Notes: generated by a model not told the origin, from the letters alone. DNA of 64,000 bases from Fodinibius sp. Rm-B-1B1-1 (GCF_038594945.1 NZ_JBCFYD010000001.1:186001-250000), one strand, 5' to 3'. Shown: positions 44,951 through 55,246, counted from the first letter of the stretch. Program-made: numbers and translations.

Positions 44951-46699
44951 ATGTTTAACAAAGGAAACACCAAGAAGACAAATACGGCTATTATTATAAT
45001 TTTTGTGGTAATTGCCGCTTTTACCTTTGTAGCCGGACATTATGGTACTAAAACAACTTCGGCGGTTCGTGCTTACGTTACTGGCGAAGGGCAATGGACA
45101 AAAGCTCAAAAAGAAGCAACACATCAACTCATACTTTACAGTATTCATCAAGACACAAGTTACTACAATAACTTCCGCGAAAAACTGAAACTACACCACA
45201 GTTTTACTGAAGCACGCAAAACACTCCTTTCTGAAAACCCGGATATTTTCCGGGCTACCCAAAAATTTAAAACATCAGATCTGCACTCCGATGACATTGA
45301 TCTTATAATTTGGTTGACTCGGAACTTTAAAGAATTCAGCCACTTTAAAAAAGCTTTAGCTATTTGGGAAGAGGGCGATAAGTACATTGCTAAATTGGAC
45401 AGTCTTGGCTACCAGGTTCATCAAACAATACAAGCTGAGGAGATGAATCAATCCAAACAGTTACAATATCTGACGAAAGTATCCTCGCTTGACAATACAT
45501 TAACAGATCTTGAAACCCGTTTTTCATCCGTTATGGGGGCAACGGCACGCTGGATTCAAACCACCGTCTTTTGGATGATTATCACAGTTGGAGCAATTCT
45601 TATCATTATTGGTTATTTGTTAACCCGTCGCTTTTTCAATCAAATCAATCAGCTCAACAGGCAACTTTACGAGAGCGAGACCAAATTTAAAAAGGTATTA
45701 AGATATTCTCGAGATGTCATTTATCAACTCAACTTTGATACAGCGGACTATGAGTATATGAGTCCCTATGTAGAAAAGATGCTCGGATATACTGTCGAAG
45801 AGATACTTGGACGTGGTAAAGAGTTTATTTTAGACCTTATCCACCCTGATGATCTCGAAAGGCTCAATCGGGAAGTCAAGCAAATGGAAGGGGAACAATT
45901 AGAAGAACAGTTTACTCAAACAACTGAATTCCGAATAAAACGGAAAGACGGTCATTACATCTGGGTAAACAATCAGCGTTCGCTTGTTAAAGACGAAGAG
46001 GGTAACCCCATTGCCATTGTAGGGAGTGTCAGAGATATTTCGGATCGGAAAAATCACGAAGTCGAAATCCAACAAGCTTTAAAAGAGAAAAAAACTCTTT
46101 TAGTAGAAATCCACCATCGTGTTAAAAACAACCTTGCTGTTATTTCGAGCCTTTTGGAATTACAAAAACAAGAATCAGGAGAAGCTGTAGAGACTGTACT
46201 TGAGAAAACACAAACCCGTATACAGTCAATCGCAAAAATTCATGAAAAATTATACCAGACTAAAGATTTATCTAATATCAATATCGATGAATATATTGAT
46301 GAGTTTACATCGGTTATTTTTGATGCCTACAACATTTCGGAAAGAGATATTATAATACACAAAAGGTTGGACTCATTTAAAATAGATATCATTAAGGCTG
46401 TACCACTTGCCTTAATATACAATGAACTCCTTAATAACGCCTTTAAACATGGTTTTGATAATCAAGAAGAAGGGAAAATATCCATTAACTTAACAAAAGG
46501 TGAGAACCAAGCCACATTAACGGTTACCAATGATGGTAATACCCTGCCCGATAACTTCTCACTGGATGAAGATCAATCGTTGGGCATGACACTGGTATTG
46601 ACACTTACCCAGCAACTGGAAGGGGATATAAACTACAGCCAAAATGGTCATACAGCATTTGAGATCACTTTTCCTATAAATAAGGGGGATATAGCTTAG
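44951..46699 (+). CDS. Membrane histidine kinase (sensor, PAS, HisKA_2, HATPase)
   Basis: 582 residues. A transmembrane helix (about 12-31) is followed by a periplasmic sensor of about 165 residues, a second helix (about 197-218), a PAS/PAC module (about 230-365: YSRDVIYQLNF, FRIKRKDGHYIWV, VGSVRDISDRK) and a HisKA_2 phosphoacceptor domain with H389 in IHHRVKNNLAVI. The ATPase domain (about 480-580) has ELLNNAFKHGF and VTNDGNTLPD. HisKA_2 kinases often work with NarL-type regulators, matching the upstream gene. The sensor domain was not recognised. Confidence 0.88.
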   Translation: MFNKGNTKKTNTAIIIIFVVIAAFTFVAGHYGTKTTSAVRAYVTGEGQWTKAQKEATHQLILYSIHQDTSYYNNFREKLKLHHSFTEARKTLLSENPDIFRATQKFKTSDLHSDDIDLIIWLTRNFKEFSHFKKALAIWEEGDKYIAKLDSLGYQVHQTIQAEEMNQSKQLQYLTKVSSLDNTLTDLETRFSSVMGATARWIQTTVFWMIITVGAILIIIGYLLTRRFFNQINQLNRQLYESETKFKKVLRYSRDVIYQLNFDTADYEYMSPYVEKMLGYTVEEILGRGKEFILDLIHPDDLERLNREVKQMEGEQLEEQFTQTTEFRIKRKDGHYIWVNNQRSLVKDEEGNPIAIVGSVRDISDRKNHEVEIQQALKEKKTLLVEIHHRVKNNLAVISSLLELQKQESGEAVETVLEKTQTRIQSIAKIHEKLYQTKDLSNINIDEYIDEFTSVIFDAYNISERDIIIHKRLDSFKIDIIKAVPLALIYNELLNNAFKHGFDNQEEGKISINLTKGENQATLTVTNDGNTLPDNFSLDEDQSLGMTLVLTLTQQLEGDINYSQNGHTAFEITFPINKGDIA

Positions 46700-46713
46700 T
46701 TGCTAATTAAAAA

Positions 46714-46748
46714 ATCCCTAAGCAGTTATTTATAAACCACTTAGGGAT
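46714..46748. terminator. Hairpin terminator between kinase and tRNA-Met
   Basis: ATCCCTAAG pairs with CTTAGGGAT across a 17-base loop, preceded by an A run. It could end both the kinase gene and the tRNA transcript. Confidence 0.65.
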
Positions 46749-46757
46749 ACTAACAAG

Positions 46758-46831
46758 TACCGTGGGGCGGATTCGAACCGCCGACCTCCGGGTTATGAAT
46801 CCGACGCTCTCACCAACTGAGCTACCACGGT
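46758..46831 (-). tRNA. tRNA-Met (CAU)
   Basis: 74 nt cloverleaf: acceptor ACCGTGG/CCACGGT, D arm GCTC..GAGC, anticodon loop TTCATAA with CAT, T arm GGCGG-TTCGAAT-CCGCC, discriminator A. CCA is not encoded. The paired first base pair and absence of a GGG/CCC anticodon stem argue against initiator tRNA, so elongator Met is most likely; tRNA-Ile2 (lysidine) cannot be fully excluded. The pair at 31:39 is a mismatch (A-C). Confidence 0.92.
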
Positions 46832-47015
46832 ATTTCTGACTAAATCAAGAGTTGCCAAATATAAGGGTTTTCGTATTAAATATTAAAACACTTTTTTAGT
46901 CACTTGCTCAACACTTTAAAAAAGCATTTATCTTTTTTGAGGCTCTTCGAAATCGCCTTATTTTCCAGCTTACAAAATTAAATACATAGTTAAGCATTGA
47001 ATCTGTTTATTTCTC

Positions 47016-48482
47016 ATGGCAAAAAAAATAACTGAACAAAACGAAGATTTTTCGCAATGGTATCAAGATGTAATTCGTGAAGGAAAGTTGGCCGACCATT
47101 CTCCTGTGCGCGGCTGCATGGTTATTCGTCCTAACGGCTATGCCCTTTGGGAAAACATGCAAGACTCGCTGGATCAAATGTTTAAAGATACCGGTCATGA
47201 GAATGCCTATTTCCCGTTATTCATTCCTAAATCATTTTTATCAAAAGAAGCCCAGCATGTTGAGGGTTTTGCCAAAGAATGTGCAGTGGTTACCCACAGC
47301 CGTCTAAAAAGCTCAGATGATGGTGTAGAAGTTGATCCCGAATCCGAATTAGAAGAGGAACTTATTGTTCGGCCTACTTCTGAAACAATTATCTGGGATT
47401 CCTACCGAAACTGGATCCAATCGTACCGCGACCTTCCCATCCTTATAAACCAGTGGGCCAATGTCGTTCGCTGGGAGATGCGCACACGGTTGTTTTTGCG
47501 CACAATGGAGTTTCTGTGGCAAGAAGGTCACACGGCACATGCCACAAAGCAAGAAGCCGTTGACGAAACCAAGCAGATGCTTGAGGTCTACCGCACTTTT
47601 GCCGAAGAATATATGGCCATGCCGGTAATTACGGGAGTAAAAACAGAATCCGAACGCTTTGCCGGTGCTGTTGATACCTATTGCATCGAAACGCTGTTAC
47701 AGGATAATAAAGCTCTACAAGCCGGTACCTCGCACTTTCTTGGACAGAATTTTGCCAAAGCTTTTGATGTAAAATTCCAAAGCTCAGAAGGCCAGCACGA
47801 ATATGTTTGGGCAACCAGCTGGGGTGTTTCTACCCGGCTAATTGGTGGCCTGATTATGACCCATTCTGATGACCAGGGATTAGTTCTACCTCCTAAATTA
47901 GCTCCAAATCAAGTGGTTATTGTCCCTATCTGGAAAAGCGATGAACAGCAAGAGCAAGTGCTCGATTACTGCCAAGAAATTATTGATGAACTTAAAGCCT
48001 TAGACATCCGGGTAAAATTAGACGACCGCGAAAATATGAGTCCGGGATGGAAGTTTAACGAGCACGAAGCCGCAGGTATCCCCTTGCGACTCACTATTGG
48101 CCCACGCGACCTTGAAAATAACAATGTGGAATTAGCACGACGTGATACGCTCGATAAAAACATTGTTGATCGTGATGGAATTGCCCAACGAGCTGATAAT
48201 CTGCTCGACACTATTCAGGACGACTTATTCACATCAGCCAAAAAGCGTATCGAAGAAAATACCCATGAGGTTGATTCGTATGATGAGTTTAAGGAAGTCA
48301 TCGAAAATGAAGGCGGATTTATTTATGCCCACTGGGATGGCACTCCCGAGACGGAAGAAAAAATCAAAGACGAAACCAAAGCCACTATCCGATGTATTCC
48401 GCTCGAAGATGGTGAAGAAGGAGAATGTATTGTAACCGGCAAACCGTCCAAACAAAAAGTATTGTTTGCACGCGCCTATTAA
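47016..48482 (+). CDS. proS: Proline--tRNA ligase (archaeal/eukaryote-type ProS)
   Basis: 488 residues, the short ProS without the bacterial editing insert. It starts directly at [17 protein letters not shown], has class II motifs (motif 2 [31 protein letters not shown]-like) and [16 protein letters not shown]. An anticodon-binding domain (about 280-395) and a C-terminal zinc-like domain with [21 protein letters not shown] end the chain. This type is common in Bacteroidota and Balneolota. First of a four-gene operon with very small gaps. Confidence 0.97.
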   Translation: MAKKITEQNEDFSQWYQDVIREGKLADHSPVRGCMVIRPNGYALWENMQDSLDQMFKDTGHENAYFPLFIPKSFLSKEAQHVEGFAKECAVVTHSRLKSSDDGVEVDPESELEEELIVRPTSETIIWDSYRNWIQSYRDLPILINQWANVVRWEMRTRLFLRTMEFLWQEGHTAHATKQEAVDETKQMLEVYRTFAEEYMAMPVITGVKTESERFAGAVDTYCIETLLQDNKALQAGTSHFLGQNFAKAFDVKFQSSEGQHEYVWATSWGVSTRLIGGLIMTHSDDQGLVLPPKLAPNQVVIVPIWKSDEQQEQVLDYCQEIIDELKALDIRVKLDDRENMSPGWKFNEHEAAGIPLRLTIGPRDLENNNVELARRDTLDKNIVDRDGIAQRADNLLDTIQDDLFTSAKKRIEENTHEVDSYDEFKEVIENEGGFIYAHWDGTPETEEKIKDETKATIRCIPLEDGEEGECIVTGKPSKQKVLFARAY

Positions 48483-48491
48483 TCAACTGCT

Positions 48492-49169
48492 ATGGAACAA
48501 TCATCCGTAGACAGTACCCTCAATATTTTTGATCGTTTTGCCGAGGAAGGATCTGCCCGACTTATATCCGACCTCGGCAATCCCTTATTTATGCCACCGG
48601 CCATTCTATTAGGTTCCTGCCTCCTGATTAACATATCACTGCTCAATAGCTTATTAATTACCGGTACAGCTGTAATAGGTTTTAGCCTGCTTCCCTTTCT
48701 TCTTACCCTTTACCTTTTCAGAAAAGGGTATATCCATTCCCTTGATTTGCCCATCAGAAAAACTCGGTCGGTGCTGTATGCCTTTTCGATCCTTAGTTCA
48801 ATTATAGCCTATCTCATTATATGGCAACTTATTCAGCCCAATCACAATCTTATTCCTGCTATTATCTTAACGCTTATTGCTAATTTAGCCATTGCCTTCT
48901 TACTAAATTTACGGTGGAAGGTCAGCGTTCATTCAGCTTCCGTAGCAGTAGCCGGTACAATATATAGCCTCATATATCTCTGGGGGATGTCATCTTTGCC
49001 TTATGTCACATTAATTTTATCCTTATTACACCTTTTGCTACTTTTACCTGTAATGATGTGGGCACGATACAAACTAAGCGTCCATTCATTAACAGAATTA
49101 TTTAGTGGAGCTATAGCCGGAATTCTGCTTACAATAATTGAGCTAATTATATTTACAAATCTATGGTAA
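48492..49169 (+). CDS. PAP2-like integral membrane protein
   Basis: 225 residues with about six to seven hydrophobic helices. The pattern KVSVHSASVAVAG and RYKLSVHSLTELFSGAIAG resembles the KxSxH and SGxxxG parts of membrane-bound PAP2 phosphatases, and RKGYIHSLDLPIRKTR may be a substrate-binding segment. If active it would dephosphorylate a lipid such as undecaprenyl diphosphate or phosphatidate. It lies nine bases after proS and overlaps the next gene by seven. Confidence 0.6.
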   Translation: MEQSSVDSTLNIFDRFAEEGSARLISDLGNPLFMPPAILLGSCLLINISLLNSLLITGTAVIGFSLLPFLLTLYLFRKGYIHSLDLPIRKTRSVLYAFSILSSIIAYLIIWQLIQPNHNLIPAIILTLIANLAIAFLLNLRWKVSVHSASVAVAGTIYSLIYLWGMSSLPYVTLILSLLHLLLLLPVMMWARYKLSVHSLTELFSGAIAGILLTIIELIIFTNLW

Positions 49170-50683
49170 CAGAGACTCTTGAGGCGCCTTACTCGCACTA
49201 CCTTTTCGATGCTGATCTGAGCCAGGAAATAGATCAGCGGACTATTGAAGAAATGGGGATCGATGGTTTTACCCTCATGGAAATTGCTGGTTCATCCGCT
49301 GCCAAAATCTTGTTAGAAAAATCCGACCTCAAACACGGCCTATACCTTTGCGGCAAAGGAAACAATGCTGGAGACGCCTTGGTTATAGCACGCTATCTGC
49401 TTCAACATAATGTTGAAGCCACACTCGTTTTTTTGAGCGGTACGGATGACCTTTCACCTGATACTCAAAAAAATTTAGATCTCCTTAAAGAGTTTAATTC
49501 TGAAAATAAATTAACCATCTATGAAAACTGGGCGACCTTTGAATCCCCAGACACACATGATTTTGTTGTTGATGGGATGCTTGGCACAGGCCTTACCAGT
49601 GATGTAAGAAACGACTATGCCAAGGCTGTAACATGGGCTAACAAGCAAACTCAACCCGTTTTTGCAATGGATATCCCCACTGGCCTGCATGCTAACTCAG
49701 GTCAAAAAATGGGACATCTTATCCACGCGAATACGACGTTTTCTTTTGGTGGACGAAAACAAGGTTTATATCTCAATTACGGCCCAAAATCGGCTGGCAA
49801 AATCCATTATTGTGAACTCCCCTTTCCGAACAAATATAAAAACACTTGCAATACCTTTTTACTGGATGAAGAGTGGCTTCGGCCACAACCTCCTTCACCC
49901 GGAGAACATAAATATGATGCTGGTGTACTATATATTATTGCCGGATCAGAGGGGTTAACCGGTGCGGCCATCATGTCTGCCCAAAGTGCCTGGGCAGAAG
50001 GACTTGGTGCAGTAATTTTAGTTTGTCCACACGGACTGCTTAACATTTACGAGCAAACTCTTCCATCCATCATAAAAAAACCGGTAGGCAAAAGAGAAGA
50101 TTATTATTTCCAAAAAGAACATTCCAATCAGGTTATAGAGGTTCTATCAGAAAAAAAGGGAGCGGTACTTTTTGGACCAGGCATAGGCCGTAAAAATACT
50201 ACGATTGAATTCGTTGAGAAGGTTTTGTCCGCCAATAACTATCCCACTGTTATTGATGCCGATGGATTGTGGTGTTTGGCACAACTTGATCATTGGCCTA
50301 AGCCTGACCAATCCGAATGGGTCTTAACGCCCCATCCGGGAGAATTATCAAGGCTTACGAATAACGAGGAGGACGGTCCTCAAAAAGAACGATTATCAAC
50401 CGTTAGAAAATATGCACAACAAAAAGACGTTACGCTACTTTCTAAAGGGATGCCCGGAATTGTTGGAACACCATCGGGCAAATGCTATCTAACAAACTAC
50501 AACACACGTTATTTTGCACGAGCAGGCAGCGGTGATGTCTTAGCCGGAAAAGTAGGGGCGTATTTGGCTATGAATAATAGTCCAGACAAAAGCTGTTGCC
50601 TTGGACTATTAAATGGCAAACAAAAACTTGATCATTATTTAAAAGAGTATACCCAGTTGCCCGAACCAAAAGACTTTATATGA
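49163..50683 (+). CDS. nnr: Bifunctional NAD(P)H-hydrate repair enzyme (epimerase plus ADP-dependent dehydratase)
   Basis: 506 residues. The N-terminal epimerase domain (about 1-220) contains GIDGFTLMEIAGSSAA, LCGKGNNAGDALVIARYL and VDGMLGTGL. The C-terminal ribokinase-like dehydratase (about 235-500) has AGSEGLTGAAIMSAQ, VLTPHPGELSRL and ARAGSGDVLAG. It repairs NADH and NADPH damaged by hydration. Normal fused bacterial architecture. Overlaps both neighbours, implying translational coupling. Confidence 0.96.
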   Translation: MVTETLEAPYSHYLFDADLSQEIDQRTIEEMGIDGFTLMEIAGSSAAKILLEKSDLKHGLYLCGKGNNAGDALVIARYLLQHNVEATLVFLSGTDDLSPDTQKNLDLLKEFNSENKLTIYENWATFESPDTHDFVVDGMLGTGLTSDVRNDYAKAVTWANKQTQPVFAMDIPTGLHANSGQKMGHLIHANTTFSFGGRKQGLYLNYGPKSAGKIHYCELPFPNKYKNTCNTFLLDEEWLRPQPPSPGEHKYDAGVLYIIAGSEGLTGAAIMSAQSAWAEGLGAVILVCPHGLLNIYEQTLPSIIKKPVGKREDYYFQKEHSNQVIEVLSEKKGAVLFGPGIGRKNTTIEFVEKVLSANNYPTVIDADGLWCLAQLDHWPKPDQSEWVLTPHPGELSRLTNNEEDGPQKERLSTVRKYAQQKDVTLLSKGMPGIVGTPSGKCYLTNYNTRYFARAGSGDVLAGKVGAYLAMNNSPDKSCCLGLLNGKQKLDHYLKEYTQLPEPKDFI

Positions 50684-51105
50684 AATCGAACAATTTTGTT
50701 TATTCTTTTCTTTCGAAACACAGTTACCTGTTACCTTTAGGAGTCATAAGCTTAACCATAGGTATGCTGTTACTAACACTCTTACCCTCAAACTATATCG
50801 GAGAAAACCAGTTATGGAGCTTTGATAAATTAGGACATACACTACTTTTTGGGGGATGGAGTTTAGCCTTGGGCCTTTATCTCAATATTTATAAGAACAA
50901 ACATATCAAACCTTGGATCGTTTTTGCGTGTGGCGTGCTTTTTGGATTAATAATTGAAATCCTTCAGTATAGCCTACCCGTAAATAGGCATGCCGATCCC
51001 ATAGATTTCCTTTTTGATGTAATTGGCTGTCTCATTGCCGTTTGGGTATTGAAGCTTGTATTACCTAAAAACGCCGACAAGCCCGTTGAAACAAAAGCCA
51101 TATGA
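50680..51105 (+). CDS. VanZ-like membrane protein
   Basis: 141 residues with four hydrophobic helices. The typical VanZ pattern is visible: FDKLGHTLLFGGWSLALGL, then LFGLIIEILQYSLPVNRHADPIDFLFDVIGC. The family is named for teicoplanin resistance, but most members have unknown roles in the envelope. Start ATGA overlaps the nnr stop. Last gene of the proS operon. Confidence 0.85.
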   Translation: MKSNNFVYSFLSKHSYLLPLGVISLTIGMLLLTLLPSNYIGENQLWSFDKLGHTLLFGGWSLALGLYLNIYKNKHIKPWIVFACGVLFGLIIEILQYSLPVNRHADPIDFLFDVIGCLIAVWVLKLVLPKNADKPVETKAI

Positions 51106-51255
51106 GACCTTTCGGACTTGATTTCTGAAAAGAATTAAAAAAATGAAATAATTTAGCGTTAATTATTGTTATTATATTGGAGATTAATGAGAATAATTTG
51201 TTTACTTACAAAACAAAATTAGTTTATTTCAATCTAACTTGGAGTTAACAGCATT

Positions 51256-51909
51256 ATGGGTTCGAATAAAAGAAAAAAGCCAAAGGCTGATTTAAGAAAT
51301 TACTATACCATCTTCTGGCAGTTAGGGCTGGTTGTTGTTCTGTTGATCTTCATTACTGCCATGAAAGTTGAATGGGTTTCTGAAAAACAAGACGTTGATC
51401 TGACCCAAGAACAAGAAGTGGTCGAGATGGAGGAAATTGAACAAACAAAACAGGAAGAAAAGCCACCACCCCCTCCTCGTCCACAGGTACCCGTTGAAGT
51501 ACCTAATGATGAGATTGTTGAGGATCAAGAAATTAATATTGATGCCGATATCAATATGGATGAACCTCTTCCAGAACCGGAAGAGCCCCAAGAAGAAGAG
51601 GAAGAAGATTTCTTTGTTGCCGTTGAAAATATGCCTGAACTAAAGGGCGGACTTGGAGAACTTCAACAGAAAATAAACTATCCTGATATGGCCCGGAAGG
51701 CGGGAATTGAAGGACGTGTTATTGTCCAGTTTATTGTAAACGAAGATGGACAAGTTGAAGATCCAAGAGTAGTACGTGGAATTGGCGGAGGCTGCGATGA
51801 AGAAGCACTTCGTGTAGTCAAAGAAGCTCAATTTACACCGGGACGCCAGCGTGGAAATCCCGTTCGCGTTCAGTACAGTTTGCCTATTACATTTAGGCTA
51901 CAAAACTAA
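51256..51909 (+). CDS. Energy transducer TonB
   Basis: 217 residues: an N-terminal transmembrane helix (about 22-40), a Pro/Glu-rich spacer (EEKPPPPPRPQVPVEV then many Asp/Glu), and a C-terminal TonB_C domain (about 135-217) with YPDMARKAGIEGRVIVQF, VRGIGGGCDEEALRVV and PVRVQYSLPITFRL. It carries energy from the proton motive force to outer-membrane receptors. ExbB and ExbD genes are not adjacent. A strong terminator follows. A single gene. Confidence 0.93.
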   Translation: MGSNKRKKPKADLRNYYTIFWQLGLVVVLLIFITAMKVEWVSEKQDVDLTQEQEVVEMEEIEQTKQEEKPPPPPRPQVPVEVPNDEIVEDQEINIDADINMDEPLPEPEEPQEEEEEDFFVAVENMPELKGGLGELQQKINYPDMARKAGIEGRVIVQFIVNEDGQVEDPRVVRGIGGGCDEEALRVVKEAQFTPGRQRGNPVRVQYSLPITFRLQN

Positions 51910-51936
51910 GCATTTTACTCACAGCACAGATATTAC

Positions 51937-51966
51937 AAAGGCCTGCTTTTTCAAGCAGGCCTTTTC
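51937..51966. terminator. Bidirectional hairpin terminator
   Basis: AAAGGCCTGCTT pairs with AAGCAGGCCTTT around TTTC (stem 12 bp), between convergent TonB and Nudix genes. One of the strongest in the window. Confidence 0.93.
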
Positions 51967-51971
51967 TATTT

Positions 51972-52436
51972 CTAACTATCACTATTCCCCTTATCTTCTC
52001 GGAACTCCCGATACTTCAACTCGAAGGTATTAAGTACCTCTATTAGATTTTCATATCCTACCAGCGTTTTCGCATCGCTTAACCGTTCCCAGCTTACTTC
52101 TTGAATCCCTTCTTCAGTTTCGGGACGAAAACTAATTTCAGCATCATCCGGGAATTTCATAGCAAACCAATACGTAGTTTTGCCATAATGTATTCCATGG
52201 CGTTCATATTCGTGATAGGTTTCCTGCAGGTCAAAAATGATATTGGGAGATACTGGTGTGCCTACCTCTTCTGAAACTTCCCGAACAGAACACTCCTTAA
52301 TCGTTTCTCCTTCATCAAGCTTCCCTTTTGGCATATCCCATACACCGCGGCGATAAATGAGTAGCACAAAAGGATCACTACTATTACTCTCCTTAACAAC
52401 TACTCCGCCAGCAGCTTTGATAGATTCAACCTCCAT
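51972..52436 (-). CDS. Nudix hydrolase
   Basis: 154 residues from the ATG at 52436, sharing its A with the upstream stop (TGATG); a GTG one codon earlier is possible. The Nudix box is complete: GKLDEGETIKECSVREVSEEVG (GX5EX7REUXEEXG). The family cleaves nucleoside diphosphates linked to X. The substrate here is not clear. Translationally coupled to the DUF1844 gene. Confidence 0.9.
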   Translation of the reverse strand: MEVESIKAAGGVVVKESNSSDPFVLLIYRRGVWDMPKGKLDEGETIKECSVREVSEEVGTPVSPNIIFDLQETYHEYERHGIHYGKTTYWFAMKFPDDAEISFRPETEEGIQEVSWERLSDAKTLVGYENLIEVLNTFELKYREFREDKGNSDS

Positions 52437-52762
52437 CACTCCTCTTGATCTCCAGAATCTTCACCACCATCCTTTTCTTTTTCATCAGCATAATTCATAC
52501 GTAAATTATTCAGTGTTTCTGTTAAATAACTTTTAAGCTGATCGGGCAAATTACCCTGTGTAAATTCCTCAAGCATCAACAAAGTATCGATTGCAAACTT
52601 TGCTGACTTTAAATCACGTTCCGTATCTCCCGTTTGCGGATTTTCCAGTTTCCCCATTCCCATCATAGCAATCTGTTGATGCTGTTGCACCAACATCATA
52701 AAAAGAAGCTGTTGCTGTTCGTCTTCAGATAAATTATCACCGTTATAATTCTTCTTGTCCAT
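52436..52762 (-). CDS. DUF1844-family protein
   Basis: 108 residues. The LSEDEQQQLLFMMLVQQHQQIAMMGMGKLENP N-terminal helix with Met/Gln runs and the middle AKFAIDTLLMLEEFTQGNL match DUF1844. The C terminus is acidic. Function unknown. Encoded immediately upstream of the Nudix gene. Confidence 0.8.
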   Translation of the reverse strand: MDKKNYNGDNLSEDEQQQLLFMMLVQQHQQIAMMGMGKLENPQTGDTERDLKSAKFAIDTLLMLEEFTQGNLPDQLKSYLTETLNNLRMNYADEKEKDGGEDSGDQEE

Positions 52763-52929
52763 AACTAATAATTTTTATTTAAAATTGACCTTAAAATAAG
52801 TGCTTTTCCGTAAATAATTAACTTTTGAAGTAATCCATCTTATTAAAAAATAATCTTTAAATATTGTTTACATCCAAGTACCTTAGAAGGCGTTAATCAA
52901 TCCAACCCATATAATAAGAGAACCTTTAA

Positions 52930-54138
52930 ATGGCCATTATCAAACCCTTTAAAGCCTGGCATCCAGATCCAAAAAACGTAGAAAAAATCACTTGTGTTCC
53001 CTACGACGTTGTAAGTATTGATGAAGCCCGCACACTTGCCGAAGGAAAACCCAAAAGTTTTTTACATGTTGTTCGACCAGAAATTGATCTGCCCGGCAAT
53101 ACCGACCCCCATGATGATGCAGTTTATGAAAAAGGTGCCGAAAATCTTCATCAGCTTCTTAATAATGGCACGTTAATCCAGGAGGAGAAGCCGCAGATCT
53201 ATGTGTACCAACTCATTAGAAATGGACGACCACAAACAGGTGTTTTTGCCTGCCTTTCTGTTGAAGATTACGATAATGAAGTTATTCTAAAACATGAATT
53301 AACACGTCCAACCAAAGAAGATGACCGTACCCGCCATATTCTAACCCAAGAGGCCCACGCCGAACCGGTTATGATTACCTATAAAGATGATGGAGAAACA
53401 GGCTCTCTAATGGAAAAAGCCATGCAAAATAAGCCACTTTTTGACTTTGAAGCCTCCGATGGGGTTGTCCACAAGTTGTGGAGAGTCAAAAATACCGACG
53501 CTTTTATTAATGCGTTCGACGATATCCCCCACCTTTATATTGCTGACGGCCATCATCGCTGCAAGAGTGCCTCACGCGCAGCGGAACAAAAACGGAAAGA
53601 AAATCCAAACCATACAGGTGATGAAGAATATAACTTCTTTCCGGCCGTCATGTTCCCTATGTCGGATATGAACATCTTACCCTACAATCGCGTGGTCCAT
53701 TCAATCCCTGATAATTTTCTTGATTCACTGCAAGACCACTTCGACCTTTTTGTAGATGCTGATCCTCAACCTTCCCAAAAGGGAATGGTAACTGTCTATA
53801 TCAATGGCACTTGGTATGGACTTAAACTTCCGTTAGATGATAACCCAAACAGCGTTCAAAAGCTGGATGCTCATCGACTGCAAGAGTTTGTACTTTCTCC
53901 CCTGCTCGATATTAATGATCCTCGACGCGATGATAACATTTCATTTGTTGGCGGCATCCGCGGAACCGACGAGCTGAAAAAACTTGTTGATAGTGGTGAG
54001 GTTGAGCTTGCTATCAGCATGTATCCAACAAGTATTGAAGAATTAATAGCAGTCTCTGATGAAGGGTTATTAATGCCTCCGAAATCTACTTGGTTTGAAC
54101 CTAAATTAGGATCAGGTTTGTTAGTTCACACATTTTAA
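52930..54138 (+). CDS. DUF1015-family protein
   Basis: 402 residues, full-length DUF1015: N-terminal IKPFKAWHP and CVPYDVVSIDEAR, central LYIADGHHRCKSA, and YNRVVHSI. The conserved GHHR stretch suggests a nucleotide- or metal-binding role; the biochemical activity is unknown. The gene lies 24 bp upstream of serC, a pairing common in Bacteroidota and Clostridia where it is thought to be linked to serine metabolism. Confidence 0.92.
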   Translation: MAIIKPFKAWHPDPKNVEKITCVPYDVVSIDEARTLAEGKPKSFLHVVRPEIDLPGNTDPHDDAVYEKGAENLHQLLNNGTLIQEEKPQIYVYQLIRNGRPQTGVFACLSVEDYDNEVILKHELTRPTKEDDRTRHILTQEAHAEPVMITYKDDGETGSLMEKAMQNKPLFDFEASDGVVHKLWRVKNTDAFINAFDDIPHLYIADGHHRCKSASRAAEQKRKENPNHTGDEEYNFFPAVMFPMSDMNILPYNRVVHSIPDNFLDSLQDHFDLFVDADPQPSQKGMVTVYINGTWYGLKLPLDDNPNSVQKLDAHRLQEFVLSPLLDINDPRRDDNISFVGGIRGTDELKKLVDSGEVELAISMYPTSIEELIAVSDEGLLMPPKSTWFEPKLGSGLLVHTF

Positions 54139-54162
54139 ATCAAACAATTTAAGGAATTTCGT

Positions 54163-55242
54163 ATGAAACGCGTTCACAACTTTAGTGCAGGTCCCGCAAC
54201 ACTTCCTTTAGAAGTTTTACAAAAAGCCCAGCAAGAACTTTCCAACTTCCAGGATATGGGCAGATCAGTGATGGAGATCAGTCACCGTAGTGCTCAATAC
54301 ACCGAAATCGACCGGCAGGCAAAGGCTCGTTTGCGCGATTTACTGGGGCTTGGCGATGACTTTGAAATCATGTTCTTACAGGGTGGTGCCAGCTCTCAGT
54401 TTATGATGGTTCCCTTTAACTTTTTGGATGAAGGACAAACAGCCGACTATATCGACACTGGCCGTTGGTCAAATAAAGCCATCCGGGAGGCAAGTATTTT
54501 TGGCAATGTGCACCGACCATTCAGCAGCAGCGAATCTGGATATGACCGTGTGCCTACTGATGACGAACTGAATTTCAGCGATGATCCGGCATATGTCCAT
54601 TTTACATCCAACAACACTGTTGCCGGCACTCAGTTCCCTAAAGAGCCCGAGACTAATGGCATACCCCTCGTTTGTGATGCATCTTCAGATTTTCTATCCA
54701 AGCCTATTGATGTCAATCGGTATGGACTAATCTATGCCGGTGCTCAAAAAAATATTGGCCCAGCCGGCGTTACAGTTGTCATTATCCGCAAAGATTTTCT
54801 TAAAAAAGCAGATCCAGAAGGTGTTCCAACGATTTTGCAATATCAAACACACGCAGAAAAAATCTTTAACACTCCCCCCACCTTTAATGTATACATGGTG
54901 AACCTCGTGTTAGAATGGATACAAGATAAAGGCGGACTCGATTATTTTGAATCCTTCAACAAGGAAAAAGCAAAACTGCTTTACGATGAAATTGATCGGG
55001 ATGATTTTTATCGCGGCGCCGTTAAAAAAGAATCCCGCTCTCTCATGAATGCCACCTTTCGATTGCCATCCGAAGAGTTGGAAGCTAAGTTTTTATCTGA
55101 AGCCGAACAACAGGACCTCTATACATTAAAAGGACACCGTAGTGTGGGCGGTATCCGAGCCAGTATGTACAATGCTTGTCCAATGGAAAGTGTAGAAACA
55201 CTGGTTGATTTCATGAAGGATTTCCGCAACAATAATGGATAG
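54163..55242 (+). CDS. serC: Phosphoserine aminotransferase
   Basis: 359 residues, PLP enzyme of fold type I class V. Converts 3-phosphohydroxypyruvate and glutamate to phosphoserine. Signatures: the start VHNFSAGPATLP, FLQGGASSQFMMVP, the PLP-Lys region YAGAQKNIGPAGVT and C-terminal GHRSVGGIRASMYNA. AAGGA lies eight bases before the start. Second gene with DUF1015. Confidence 0.98.
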   Translation: MKRVHNFSAGPATLPLEVLQKAQQELSNFQDMGRSVMEISHRSAQYTEIDRQAKARLRDLLGLGDDFEIMFLQGGASSQFMMVPFNFLDEGQTADYIDTGRWSNKAIREASIFGNVHRPFSSSESGYDRVPTDDELNFSDDPAYVHFTSNNTVAGTQFPKEPETNGIPLVCDASSDFLSKPIDVNRYGLIYAGAQKNIGPAGVTVVIIRKDFLKKADPEGVPTILQYQTHAEKIFNTPPTFNVYMVNLVLEWIQDKGGLDYFESFNKEKAKLLYDEIDRDDFYRGAVKKESRSLMNATFRLPSEELEAKFLSEAEQQDLYTLKGHRSVGGIRASMYNACPMESVETLVDFMKDFRNNNG

Positions 55243-55246
55243 CATA

